Positions 61,901-63,504 of a stretch of 64,000 nt of DNA are shown in pieces; position 1 is the first letter of the stretch, and every line of letters begins with the position of its first letter. The stretch lies in the NCBI GenBank assembly GCA_012845835.1, contig JABAKD010000015.1, forward strand, positions 10,478,845 through 10,542,844. The letters run 5' to 3'. The DNA comes from Undaria pinnatifida (lineage: Eukaryota > Sar > Phaeophyceae > Laminariales > Alariaceae). A model generated the notes under the pieces. It did no database searches. It was given only the letters and a program-made list of their open reading frames with translations, and was not told the DNA's origin. The translations under genes and the position numbers were made by a program.

Positions 61901-63131
61901 GAAGAAGAAGAAGAAGAAGAAGAAGAAGAAGAAGAAGAAGAAGAAGAAGAAGAAGAAGAAGAAGAAGAAGAAGAAGAAGAAGAAGAAGAAGAAGAAGAAG
62001 AAGAAGAAGAGAGAAGAAGAAGAAGAAGAAGAAGAAGAGAAGAAGAAGAAGAAGAAGAAGAAGAAGAAGAAGAAGAAGAAGAAGAAGAAGAAGAAGAAGA
62101 AGAAGAAGAAGAAGAAGAAGAAGAAGAAGAAGAAGAAGAAGAAGAAGAAGAAGAAGAAGAAGAAGAAGAAGAAGAAGAAGAAGAAAACGAAACGTGCTCT
62201 TCTGCCGTCGGAAGTGTTGGGCAGGACCTTCAACACCGGTCGCTCGAAAACATTCCCAGAAACGACGGCCAACTGTGAAATATCTGGCAGGACGCGTGCT
62301 ACGTACGATAGAGATACACCCCTTTTTTTTTCTGAAGCTCCTCAGTTTAGGAAGTTAAGACATGTCCCTCCCAAAAACAGATTTGGGAGAAAACTAAAAC
62401 CGCTATGATACCGGATGAAAAATCCCATGGCCTAGGCCTAGGTAGTGTACAACCAGAATCAGGCAAAAACAAACAATTTTTTTCTCAAGATTTTGGGTTA
62501 GGAAGCCACGTCATTCAGAAACCATTTTCGCCAAAAAAAGGTATACCTCTGTCGTAGCGCGCGTCTCAGGCATGACGCTAGAATCACCAGGTATGAGATT
62601 ATCTACGATGACTGACATATGCTATACGATAGGGGGAGAGGGTCAACTTTGAAGGTCTCCACGTGCAGCGGCTCAGGGCGACTCGCGCGGCTAATAGCTG
62701 CCCCTCTCGTGTTTGGGTTTCGGCTTCGCCGTACGCATCACCAAGGAGCGCTTTGTTGCGCTGAGCCGGCGAAATAAAATTAAAAGCAGTTTTAAGCCGG
62801 TAAAAAAATGGAAGCCACTTTTAAGTTTTATGTCTCTCTTTTGCTACGATGCAGAGCCACTGGCGCGAGTGGCCTACACTCGGTCGTGAAAATAGAGGTA
62901 CCCCCCCCCCCTCTACCATCGCCCTGGTCGAGTGTTGAAGCTCATCGGCTGAGATTGCACCAAACTCAGAAACTCACCGGAAACCAGGAAACCATCTTCG
63001 TGGTCTACCCAGCTGACCAGTATCTGTGCAGACCGGCTGTGCAAGCTGAAGCGCCAGACGGCGTTCTCGTTGCCGTGGTTGTAGTGCCAAACCGATATAG
63101 CGTAGTCCGTCGACGATATCACGATGATTCC
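15751..63131 (-). CDS. WD40-repeat / EF-hand protein, very large gene, 20 visible exons
   Basis: Twenty minus-strand exons join in compatible phase to 5,304 nt (1,768 codons). In order: about ten WD40 blades (exons 1-11), a hydrophilic low-complexity middle with a poly-glycine tract (exons 10, 13, 14), then an EF-hand region (exons 17-18), a basic exon and a last tentative exon. WD40 domains form beta-propellers that scaffold complexes and EF-hands bind calcium, so a calcium-responsive scaffold is inferred. WDR49/CFAP337-type axonemal proteins combine the same domains but with the EF-hand at the N terminus, so I do not name it. Most donors are gtgag-type. The 5' end lies beyond 63131 and the stop codon was not found. 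The junction 44602-44507 to about 42 kb is the one weak link. Confidence 0.8.
15831..18448 (-). other. Intron with CCGGTAC-type and 'ggtccacact' repeats
   Basis: At 16195-16310 and again at 18110-18290 (also 7395-7500) there are runs of 'ccggtactg/cagtaccgg' palindromic motifs, probably one element family. Between 16620 and 17440 the phrase 'ggttgatggtccacact' recurs at least six times in diverged form. From 17570 to 18000 comes a 'ctagatcatctacagtagat' repeat that recurs at 20430-20760, 45530-46560 and 53330-53580. Confidence 0.5.
18449..18566 (-). CDS. WD40/EF-hand gene, exon 19: basic helix
   Basis: Thirty-nine codons plus one base, phase 0 start after the strong acceptor ttttttattcag, donor gtacta. 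LWLNRERRRCRINQVRKVIH is a basic, probably helical stretch directly after the EF-hand exon, followed by an alanine and glycine run. The helix joins RRFLE of exon 18 smoothly. Confidence 0.68.
18745..18845 (-). pseudogene. Echo of exon 19 5' edge
   Basis: Copy of about 18497-18580 with 'tgatgacctttcttactgat', 'catgcggcgctttcttcg' and the acceptor (cactcag read on the minus strand). It lies upstream of the source exon and carries its 5' part. Confidence 0.8.
19504..19720. mobile_element. Family M1 inverted-repeat element
   Basis: Ends acacgtgctacgatagaggt and (pcr-like) gcagcacgcgt; inside are 'cccatggcctaggta' and 'ggttaaggagccccttcgtt'. About 217 bp. In the intron between exons 19 and 18 of the minus-strand gene. 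Confidence 0.8.
20235..20350 (-). pseudogene. Second echo of EF-hand exon 3' end
   Basis: 'gcgttgggtcgcgatcagga' and 'gctctcctaaagacc' copy 20810-20840, through to 'cgccgccgttttcgcgttgt'. Lies downstream of the source exon. Translates as a broken EF-loop (NGGEV-like) with altered neighbours. Confidence 0.82.
20475..20605 (-). pseudogene. First echo of EF-hand exon 3' end
   Basis: 'ctgcctcgaggaaccttcga', 'gcgcgttaggtcgcg' and 'ctctcctgaagaccg' repeat 20780-20845 with the EF-loop region following. The donor (gtacgg) is replaced by gcagag. The loop residues read as an eroded DNGGDVSLDD-like version. Confidence 0.85.
20786..20981 (-). CDS. WD40/EF-hand gene, exon 18: EF-hand
   Basis: One leading base plus 65 codons, acceptor ataatag, donor gtacgg. 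DGLRFTYDQWRKALM, then FGMLDEDNDGEVSLGDITRA: a 12-residue calcium loop DEDNDGEVSLGD with acidic residues at loop positions 1, 3 and 5, glycine at 6 and a hydrophobic residue at 8. Position 12 is Asp instead of the usual Glu, which normally lowers affinity or selectivity. It ends in the basic helix RAPDRDLNRIRRFLE. Confidence 0.84.
21285..21385 (-). pseudogene. Echo of EF-hand exon 5' edge
   Basis: 'gacaaatcgtagatggaccg', 'taacccgtccctatagtcca' and 'aacaacgcttttctccacca' match 20918-20990 with indels, including the acceptor (ctatag on the minus strand). It sits upstream of the exon and carries only its 5' half. Confidence 0.82.
22114..22292 (-). CDS. WD40/EF-hand gene, exon 17: pre-EF-hand segment
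   Basis: Fifty-nine codons plus two bases, phase 0 start after gtgtaacag, donor gtgagc. TNSTVGDYIRMKPDPKSRSL, then DEDLLGVANFGTYSRSEVET and LGGVFLLFA. The last part resembles the helix-loop-helix of a degenerate EF-hand whose second helix continues into exon 18. Confidence 0.76.
22425..22585 (-). pseudogene. Echo of exon 17 5' part with acceptor
   Basis: Copy of 22185-22310: 'cctcgtcggtttctttcccc', 'ggacagcagggatcgaga', 'tccagtttcat' and 'ccaaccgtcgaattcgtcta'. The acceptor AG is preserved. Upstream of the source exon. Confidence 0.85.
22872..23140. mobile_element. Family M4 inverted-repeat element (copy 1)
   Basis: Contains 'gtaggggtgcagcagaagat', 'gagctgctaacgtgagg', 'acccgaaacgtgac' and 'cgaccaacg', shared with 28731-28955, 47110-47352 and 52737-52911 (the last in inverted orientation). 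The terminal inverted repeat is clearest in the 47 kb copy. Confidence 0.6.
23404..23655. mobile_element. Family M1 inverted-repeat element
   Basis: Starts actcgtgctacgatagaggt and ends cacctctatcgtcac-. Internal phrases 'tgaatgacggggctccttaa' and 'cttaagctcccaaattgagg' are typical of the family. About 250 bp. Confidence 0.82.
24358..24603. mobile_element. Family M1 inverted-repeat element
   Basis: Ends acgcatgctacgatagaggt and acctctaccgtagcacgcgt. Internal 'aggtatacctttttttggcg' and 'gtggtgcacctcta'. Same orientation as the copy at 23404. Confidence 0.85.
24790..25043. mobile_element. Family M3 inverted-repeat element
   Basis: Left end tgattctatggtacccccc, right end gggggctaccatagaacgac. 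Internal 'gggcgtttcatgggcggtcg' and 'ggggcaccgtatttcaggag'. Related copies at 28960, 32891, 63505 and 63833. Confidence 0.75.
25092..25172 (-). CDS. WD40/EF-hand gene, exon 16
   Basis: Twenty-seven codons, phase 0 both ends: ERFDNAVSASPTDRVPTLTS, then WTKLKAQ. Strong acceptor (tactcctccccgccttgatccag), donor gtgagg. No known domain; it links exon 15's QWKKMQ helix to exon 17. Confidence 0.68.
25218..25395. repeat. Short tandem array 'agcttagcgaacacaa'
   Basis: About eight diverged units of 'agcttagcgaacacaatcgtt' over 180 bp in the intron between exons 16 and 15, unit about 22-26 bp. Non-coding. Confidence 0.8.
25738..25890. repeat. Trinucleotide tract (AAC/CAG/CGG-like)
   Basis: Runs of aac, then ggcaac and agcaac hexamers, then aat/aac. 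It interrupts a family M1 half-copy that starts at about 25598. Intronic. Poly-Thr/Ala and poly-Val/Leu frames over it are artefacts. Confidence 0.9.
26060..26680. repeat. Tandem array of about 85-bp G-rich units
   Basis: Six to seven units with the phrase 'acccatgtggcgtgcggatg', 'gagcctgggtgcggctta' and a poly-G tract. Located in the intron between exons 16 and 15. Non-coding. Confidence 0.8.
26685..26820. repeat. Dispersed repeat 'catggccgtagtcgtatga'
   Basis: Shares 'catggccgtagtcgtatgac', 'catagaccctcgcatccct' and 'atgccgggacggagcac' with 18960-19070, 19110-19190, 21520-21680 and 43355-43575. Often preceded by a poly-G run. Probably a dispersed element of unknown class. Confidence 0.65.
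27274..27534. mobile_element. Diverged family M1 element
   Basis: 'catgctacggaggaggaggt' to 'cacgctatcgtagctcg', with 'ctaccggatgaagaaatccc' and 'aaggagccaccgtcattt'. About 260 bp, more diverged than other copies. Confidence 0.6.
27641..27755 (-). CDS. WD40/EF-hand gene, exon 15
   Basis: One leading base plus 38 codons: FIHLELGPEHTLTANGRALT, NSASLPPTMF, QDQWKKMQ. The leading base completes the codon begun by exon 14. Acceptor gagcacag after a pyrimidine-rich stretch, donor gtgaga. Function unknown. Confidence 0.66.
28130..28170. repeat. Short 'ctaaccctgaccctga' tract
   Basis: 'cgctaacgccaacgctaacc' followed by 'ctgaccctga': degenerate telomere-like hexamers inside an intron. A longer one lies at 40040-40100. 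Confidence 0.6.
28731..28955. mobile_element. Family M4 inverted-repeat element (copy 2)
   Basis: 'cacgctaggggtgcaacag', 'gagctcctaacatgaggaag' and 'acccgaaacatgacttcg' match the copies at 22872 and 47110. Confidence 0.6.
28960..29215. mobile_element. Family M3 element with 9-bp target duplication
   Basis: Starts gactgattctacgatagccc and ends near gggggctaccgtggaacgac. It is flanked by a perfect 9-bp direct repeat attagttaa (28951-28959 and 29216-29224). Nine-base target duplications are typical of Mutator-like elements. About 256 bp, no coding frame, so non-autonomous. Confidence 0.82.
29546..30766 (-). CDS. WD40/EF-hand gene, exon 14: long low-complexity exon
   Basis: One leading base, 406 codons and two trailing bases, open throughout. 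Acceptor gaatccag (30767) is chosen because its leading base completes the AG from exon 13. Begins TAKNKMGKVMYENMYSEIKS, then LPPFLREKLLPSLAQRRRRG. The remainder is rich in Ala, Thr, Ser, Asn and Arg with internal repeats such as AGRRRRDNSS near the end. Probably disordered. Donor gtgaga. The opposite-strand frame of 295 codons is a shadow. Confidence 0.75.
31961..32707 (-). CDS. WD40/EF-hand gene, exon 13
   Basis: One leading base, 248 codons, two trailing bases. Acceptor gtccgag, donor gtgagt. Begins LTAAEVKSAADMEAYRVFSE, then NICSELGDPTAG. Hydrophilic with a DPGWIKDLRWSAKN patch and a basic end (RPERGRRGRTRR). No domain recognised. Phases fit both neighbours. Confidence 0.74.
32891..33154. 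mobile_element. Family M3 inverted-repeat element
   Basis: gactgattttatgatagccc to gctgctaccgtagaaccac, internal 'aacgaacgtttcatgactgc' and 'ggggcaccgtatttcaggag'. About 264 bp. Confidence 0.75.
33180..33435. repeat. Diverged family M2 copy
   Basis: 'gatacccccgtttttacta', 'ccactcgcccgactggctct' and 'gggtcactcgcgcgaacagcc' resemble the element at 42724-42992 (cactcgcgcgagtgacc). Both ends are eroded. Confidence 0.5.
33436..35522 (-). other. Intron between exons 13 and 12
   Basis: Contains a direct duplication of 'gtcgtttttctgatcgtgg' with flanks at 34137-34175 and 34190-34230, and a repeated 'tctgtttctcttgttgcga' type segment at 34905 and 35098. The exon 12 echo lies at 35275-35365. No exon seen. 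Confidence 0.45.
35275..35365 (-). pseudogene. Echo of exon 12 3' end
   Basis: 'cacgtttccgagcggctgat', 'gacgcgttcggtgtcgccc' and 'atgtcaatttcccc' copy 35520-35580. Downstream of the source exon and carrying its 3' part. Confidence 0.83.
35523..35611 (-). CDS. WD40/EF-hand gene, exon 12
   Basis: Twenty-nine codons plus two bases: VGAQRFKAADTLGKIDMSDT, ESVRISRSE. Phase 0 start after gcaccgcag, donor gtgaga. It follows the last WD40 blade exon and opens the low-complexity middle. Confidence 0.72.
36220..36545. repeat. Tandem array 'acccggaacttctg-gagttctgta' (block 1)
   Basis: Units of about 45-60 bp with the palindrome gaacttctggaagttc and phrases 'cattcatacccgtacccgg' and 'cacccgtgccac-atacccg'. 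Intronic. A second block of the same units is at 37310-37665, about 770 bp away. Confidence 0.85.
37310..37665. repeat. Tandem array 'acccggaacttctg-gagttctgta' (block 2)
   Basis: Same unit as 36220-36545. The intervening 770 bp is different, so the array was either split by an insertion or duplicated. Confidence 0.85.
38294..38411 (-). CDS. WD40/EF-hand gene, exon 11: last clear WD40 blade
   Basis: One leading base plus 39 codons. WEAHCGSPVSTLCVVDNTPL then VVTASTDSTLMLFTLADIQ: the 'aH---V--l------l-TaS-D-t--lf' pattern of a WD40 repeat. Strong acceptor (ccctctctcag), donor gtgcga. Confidence 0.85.
40040..40100. repeat. Interstitial telomere-like tract
   Basis: 'accctaagcctagccctaag' continuing to 'ccctaaccctaaccc': degenerate then perfect CCCTAA hexamers (TTAGGG type), inside the intron between exons 11 and 10. 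Confidence 0.75.
40315..40745. mobile_element. Family M1-related element carrying a nested element
   Basis: Ends 'gtctacgatagaggaa' and 'cacccctacccgtagcatgt' and shares 'gcccaaaatcgttgga' and 'gagctcttcaagtggttagg' with the M1 group. Split by the element at 40532-40695. Confidence 0.7.
40532..40695. mobile_element. Nested inverted-repeat element with 10-bp target duplication
   Basis: Perfect terminal inverted repeat aaatatgtcaggagac / gtctcctgacatattt. Flanked by ggttaggagc (40522-40531) and ggttatgagc (40696-40705), a 10-bp target duplication with one mismatch. 164 bp, non-coding. Target length suggests a Mutator-like relative. Confidence 0.82.
40861..41969 (-). CDS. WD40/EF-hand gene, exon 10: poly-glycine and WD40 blade
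   Basis: With the acceptor at gcgaggaag the exon has 369 codons plus two bases. A stronger acceptor, gggttgcag at about 42047, is in another phase and would need one more exon, so the 5' border is uncertain. Contains NVGNLYVTDGEQ, then a glycine tract of more than 100 residues with rare Ser, Asp and Cys (about 41830 to 41440), then a Ser/Pro/Thr-rich stretch, and ends with a blade half GLVVVAGSAGGWVEVWPAG. Donor gtgagt leaves GA, completed by the G of exon 11. Confidence 0.74.
41440..41830 (-). repeat. (GGT)n trinucleotide expansion in coding exon 10
   Basis: On the + strand cca/ccg/cac triplets run for about 390 bp. Read on the coding strand in the gene's frame they give poly-Gly. It is pure in long blocks, so length is probably polymorphic. 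Confidence 0.88.
42400..43311. mobile_element. Family M1 element with internally amplified right end
   Basis: Left terminus gacgcgtcctacgatagagg and right terminus gcctctatcgcagcacgcgtc. Between them the subterminal segment 'gacgattttgggttaaggag...ggtatacctta' is tandemly repeated six times (about 75 bp each, 42575-43300). A second element (42724-42992) inserted into the repeat series. Confidence 0.82.
42724..42992. mobile_element. Family M2 element with TTAA target duplication
   Basis: Terminal inverted repeat of about 25 bp: gaccaaggctacggtagggg / cccctaccgtagcctgggtc. Flanked on both sides by TTAA (42720-42723 and 42993-42996), as in piggyBac-type transposition. Internal palindrome gagccactcgcacgagtggctc-like. 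269 bp, non-coding. Confidence 0.85.
43355..43575. repeat. Dispersed repeat 'catggccgtagtcgtatga' with inverted flank
   Basis: Same family as 26685. Here 'gacggagcacgtccggtttt' on the right is mirrored by 'gacagatgtgtcggcttttc' on the left side with 'accaggcagacatcgcgtgc', and a poly-G run sits between. Confidence 0.6.
43918..43980. repeat. (AAC)n microsatellite
   Basis: About 20 aac/aca triplets. Interrupts a family M1 relic whose halves are at 43808-43915 and 44230-44395. Confidence 0.92.
44507..44602 (-). CDS. WD40/EF-hand gene, exon 9: WD40 blade
   Basis: Thirty-two codons, phase 0 both ends: AHKATITACAVSADAQLIAT, ASGGEIRLWHKQ. A textbook blade (AH---I-ac--s-d---iatas-gg-irlW). Acceptor ctctcgtgaag, donor gtgagc. 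Confidence 0.87.
44670..44762 (-). pseudogene. Echo of exon 9 5' half with acceptor
   Basis: 'gtccgcgctggctgaccgca', 'caagcggttgtcgtcctctt', 'gtgagcctt' and 'caatacaaagggatgaag' copy 44555-44641. Upstream of the source exon. Confidence 0.85.
45163..45540. mobile_element. Element with tRNA-like head and 34-bp hairpin end (SINE-like candidate)
   Basis: At 45455-45535 lies a perfect 34-bp inverted repeat (ttgttaaggactttagtgta... and its complement) around a 12-base loop gaccacttgcaa; its left arm is repeated at 45168. At 45396-45460, minus strand, 'gtggtttcgatccccacc' resembles a tRNA T-arm with B box (ggttcgantcc), preceded by 'tggcgtcgtcgacagacc'. A tRNA-derived retroposon is possible; the first half of a tRNA is not convincing. 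Confidence 0.45.
46586..46747 (-). CDS. WD40/EF-hand gene, exon 8: WD40 blade
   Basis: Fifty-four codons, phase 0 both ends. LIFEMKNVHSGAVALMVVCP, VTRDVVSIGSDRRIAVHREK, then LVLAGGIDE. Acceptor ccggcag, donor gtgaga. The blade lacks the WD dipeptide (IAVHRE) but keeps the H---V and GSD-r pattern. Confidence 0.84.
46853..47056. repeat. GGGTC-rich inverted-repeat element (family M5)
   Basis: 'ggggcttttcactggtcgga' at one end and 'ggtgaaaagcccttgaaaa' at the other, with gacccgactcgacccg cores. Intron between exons 8 and 7. Confidence 0.7.
47110..47352. mobile_element. Family M4 inverted-repeat element (copy 3, clearest ends)
   Basis: Left end ccatcccacggtagggttgc, right end gcaaactctaccgtgggatg: inverted terminal repeats. 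Internal 'gagctcctgacatgaggaac' occurs twice. About 243 bp. Confidence 0.75.
47499..47762. mobile_element. Family M1 inverted-repeat element
   Basis: acgcgtgctacgatagaggt to acctctatcgcaggacgc-, all family phrases present. 264 bp. Confidence 0.86.
48235..48390 (-). pseudogene. Echo of exon 7 3' part
   Basis: 'ataatatgcatcgccgcaat', 'acaacctcctagg', 'ggtcatagacgtgattccct' and 'atggtctgagatctga' copy 48672-48815. Downstream of exon 7; frame broken. Confidence 0.85.
48455..48535. repeat. (GAAT)n microsatellite
   Basis: Imperfect gaatgaatggaagaatgaat repeats over about 75 bp, intronic. Confidence 0.9.
48663..48862 (-). CDS. WD40/EF-hand gene, exon 7: WD40 blades
   Basis: Two leading bases plus 66 codons. 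KLMDLIGSTGHHLRFWNLQT, then CPQGITCMTTDKPNPRRLYL and GTSHGGIAVMHIVTGQ: one blade end (FWNL), one full strand set (gts-g-i-v). Acceptor cccacag, donor gtgggg. The leading GG completes the codon begun by exon 6. Confidence 0.86.
49050..49307. mobile_element. Family M1 inverted-repeat element
   Basis: gatgcgacgatagaggtatc to gcacctctatcgtagcgcgc, with a complete interior. Immediately followed by a related, more diverged half-element (49308-49490). Confidence 0.85.
49560..49650 (-). pseudogene. Echo of exon 7 5' edge with acceptor
   Basis: 'gcaggttccagaaacgcagg', 'gtcccgtcgaagcgatcaga' and 'tccattaacttgcctgag' copy 48805-48870. Upstream of exon 7. Confidence 0.85.
50098..50150 (-). pseudogene. 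Echo of exon 6 3' end with donor
   Basis: 'tctcaccgtcttataggtga', 'gtgcactgaccggccttacg' and 'cctttcacacac' copy 50699-50745. The gtgaga donor is intact. Downstream of exon 6. Confidence 0.82.
50195..50535. mobile_element. Family M1-related element, diverged long form
   Basis: 'tgctacggcgatagaaatag' to 'gcacccctcccgcagcatgc', with a second internal 'tgctacgatagaaatagcat' at 50273 suggesting a partial internal duplication. Confidence 0.6.
50704..50866 (-). CDS. WD40/EF-hand gene, exon 6
   Basis: Fifty-four codons plus one base. ENPRGPRLREKVTLDSSMCH, VWPDIVVRGSGGTAVLRTRQ, LVKDARPVSVLVYN. Excellent acceptor (ccgctctactgcttaccag), donor gtgaga. It joins GKLMDLIGSTG of exon 7. Reads as an irregular blade or loop between WD40 blades. 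Confidence 0.8.
51514..51612. repeat. Minisatellite 'ccgcgggtgctatacgatc'
   Basis: Five units of about 22 bp in the intron between exons 6 and 5. Confidence 0.88.
52190..52350. repeat. (CCCA)n tract
   Basis: cacgcacg then cccacccacccatcc repeats. A similar tract at 52925-53025 is next to exon 5. Confidence 0.92.
52349..52640. mobile_element. Family M1-related element, diverged
   Basis: 'gacgcgcgatacgatcaagg' to 'catccctctatagtgctgta', with 'ggaggtatagagctcc'. Inserted at the edge of the CCCA tract. Confidence 0.55.
52737..52911. mobile_element. Family M4 element, reverse orientation
   Basis: 'gagctacctcctcatgttag' and 'gctgcagccgtgggatgg' are the complement of the 47 kb copy. Confidence 0.6.
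52925..53025. repeat. (CCCA)n tract next to exon 5
   Basis: cccacccacccactcacc repeats immediately 3' of exon 5's donor region on the minus strand. Confidence 0.92.
53143..53247 (-). CDS. WD40/EF-hand gene, exon 5
   Basis: Thirty-five codons, phase 0 both ends: VMQTFSIFTWRPNLGEIVGF, ESFHRHDLSLHDDVL. It continues GTGQ of exon 4 as a blade linker. Acceptor gcgcagag (another AG 18 bases upstream would add six residues), donor gtgaga. Confidence 0.8.
54105..54410. mobile_element. Family M1-related element, diverged
   Basis: 'gtgctgcgatagggcacgcg' then 'tgctacgacggaggtattat' to 'acttctatcgcaagcatgtg'. Shares 'cttaacccaaaatcgtcg' and 'tggagctcttcaagtgaggt'. Confidence 0.6.
55603..55700 (-). pseudogene. 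Second echo of exon 4 3' end
   Basis: 'cctggccattccctacgttc', 'cttcgcatctctcgtgata' and 'cagcttgccgagcatcagcg' copy 56847-56940. The donor gtgag has changed. Confidence 0.86.
55700..56395. repeat. GGTACC-rich tandem array (block 1)
   Basis: Units of about 100 bp with 'gggtaccacacctggttgtg', 'ggtcatacccgggtagatac' and 'gtgtataccctactatgtg'. It lies between the two exon 4 echoes. Confidence 0.87.
56412..56503 (-). pseudogene. First echo of exon 4 3' end
   Basis: 'acctggccactccctgcgtt' and 'ggcctcgccgagtga' copy 56847-56930 with loss of about 20 bases. Confidence 0.8.
56515..56760. repeat. GGTACC-rich tandem array (block 2)
   Basis: Same units as 55700-56395. Together with the echo it forms a larger duplicated unit: exon 4 end, array, echo, array, echo. 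Confidence 0.86.
56849..56962 (-). CDS. WD40/EF-hand gene, exon 4: WD40 blade
   Basis: Thirty-eight codons, phase 0 both ends: IVGAAMVYFTDARQGGQTRA, ITGDAKGEFFIWNVGTGQ. Clear blade (itGD-kG-f-iWnv-tG). Acceptor acaccag, donor gtgagt. Confidence 0.86.
57215..57352 (-). pseudogene. Echo of exon 4 5' edge and upstream intron
   Basis: 'gccgacgacctggtggctgt', 'cgagcagccggtaggaactg' and 'gtattgggg' copy 56952-57098, including the acceptor (accag on the minus strand). Upstream of exon 4. Confidence 0.83.
57500..57875. repeat. Tandem array 'attgtcgccgacaacatcta'
   Basis: About six units of 57-60 bp with 'catctatcgatagacacc' (itself palindromic: tatcgata) and 'ttccacagtctattgtcgcc'. Intronic. Confidence 0.85.
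58505..58742. mobile_element. Family M1-related element, diverged
   Basis: 'tgctacctacggcggtgaag' with 'ttttggggttaaggagactc' and 'gttattcagaaatattttcg'. The right end is eroded. Confidence 0.55.
59039..59119 (-). CDS. WD40/EF-hand gene, exon 3
   Basis: Twenty-seven codons, phase 0 both ends: MKRRSPVKSIECRGDLILCI, TLEVEAH. Acceptor cctttcag, donor gtgaga. It follows DADNFKRVAE of exon 2; the strand pattern -V-si---gd-il- fits a WD40 blade. Confidence 0.82.
59145..59410 (-). pseudogene. Two echoes of exon 3 5' edge with acceptor
   Basis: At 59155-59190 ('cgacgcttcgtctgaacgga') and 59368-59405 ('gacgggactatgacgcttca' then 'gctgaatggaaa') are copies of 59099-59130 (cacgggactgcgacgtttcatctgaaagg). 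Both keep the CTGAA that gives the minus-strand acceptor ttcag. Upstream of exon 3. Confidence 0.8.
59781..60052. mobile_element. Family M1 inverted-repeat element
   Basis: acatgatacggtaaaggtac to acctctatcgtaccacgcgt. Interior complete, 272 bp. Confidence 0.83.
60218..60722. mobile_element. Two adjacent family M1-related elements
   Basis: 'gtgctacggatgatagagac' at 60215 opens one copy (to about 60460). A second ends 'cttctatcgtagcacgcgtg' at 60721 and contains 'ggttatggaaagccccgtca'. They lie next to exon 2. Confidence 0.6.
60827..61002 (-). CDS. WD40/EF-hand gene, exon 2: WD40 blade
   Basis: Two leading bases plus 58 codons. HVVTAWCVNKQLRLAVMHGH, RARVTGVTYIPQHGMLATCA, FDKTVRLWDADNFKRVAE: a complete canonical blade (GH---Vtgv-y------latca-DktvrlWD). 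Acceptor ggcgtag, donor gtgggg. Confidence 0.9.
61018..61130. repeat. Poly-G tracts
   Basis: Two runs of 12-16 G interspersed with gaggg and gtgggg, intronic, immediately upstream of exon 2 on the minus strand. G-quadruplex potential. Confidence 0.7.
61362..61416 (-). pseudogene. Echo of exon 2 5' edge with acceptor
   Basis: 'cgcagctgtttgttgacgca' and 'accacgtggtctacgccgac' copy 60963-61012 including the ctac acceptor complement. Upstream of exon 2. Confidence 0.87.
61680..62186. repeat. (AAG)n tract of about 505 bp
   Basis: Nearly pure aga/aag repeats with three gag-interruptions (61858, 62008, 62037). Homopurine on the + strand. In the intron between exons 1 and 2. The long Lys, Arg and Glu frames are artefacts. 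Confidence 0.97.
62292..62564. mobile_element. Family M1 inverted-repeat element
   Basis: acgcgtgctacgtacgatag to ctctgtcgtagcgcgcgtc. It has a duplicated cctaggcctaggt inside. 273 bp. Confidence 0.85.
62978..63131 (-). CDS. WD40/EF-hand gene, exon 1 (first visible): WD40 blade
   Basis: Fifty-one codons plus one base, phase 0 start. GIIVISSTDYAISVWHYNHG, NENAVWRFSLHSRSAQILVS, WVDHEDGFLVS. A blade end (isstd--isvWhy) and the start of the next, completed as GDHVVTAW by exon 2. Acceptor gcttgaccag after a long pyrimidine tract, donor gtgagt. Exons further upstream lie beyond this one. Confidence 0.85.
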
Positions 63132-63207
63132 CTGGTCAAGCGATGACACGAGGAACAAAACGAACCCGTTCGAGACTTCGGAGGCGGAAACATGATGAAA
63201 ATAATCA

Positions 63208-63378
63208 CGTTTTTTCACGGGTCATTACCCGGCCCACGGGTCGGATCTGGAGACTTTTATAAACTCGCGGGTTGAGTCGGGTCGGGTCGGGTCGGGTCGG
63301 GTCGGGTCGAGTCGGGTCACTCTAACCCGATCCGACCCACAAGAGGCGATCCGACCAGTGAAATTCCCTGAAAATAAG
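63208..63378. repeat. GGGTC-rich inverted-repeat element (family M5)
   Basis: 'ttttttcacgggtcattacc' then a run of gggtc pentamers, then 'gatccgacccacaagaggcg' and 'gtgaaattccctgaaaa'. Confidence 0.7.
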
Positions 63379-63504
63379 CGACGATCACAGCATCGGTCAT
63401 GAACGAAGCAGCCCAGTCTCTTGTGTTATGGGATGCCTTGTGGGGTGCCTCCGAAGTTCAAGCTAAGGAAGTGCACGCCCCGCGCGCAGCATGCCCATTC
63501 TTTC

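Noticed and set aside
61460-62358. Frames of poly-Arg, poly-Glu, poly-Lys, poly-Ser and poly-Phe
   Set aside because: Artefacts of the (AAG)n microsatellite within an intron.
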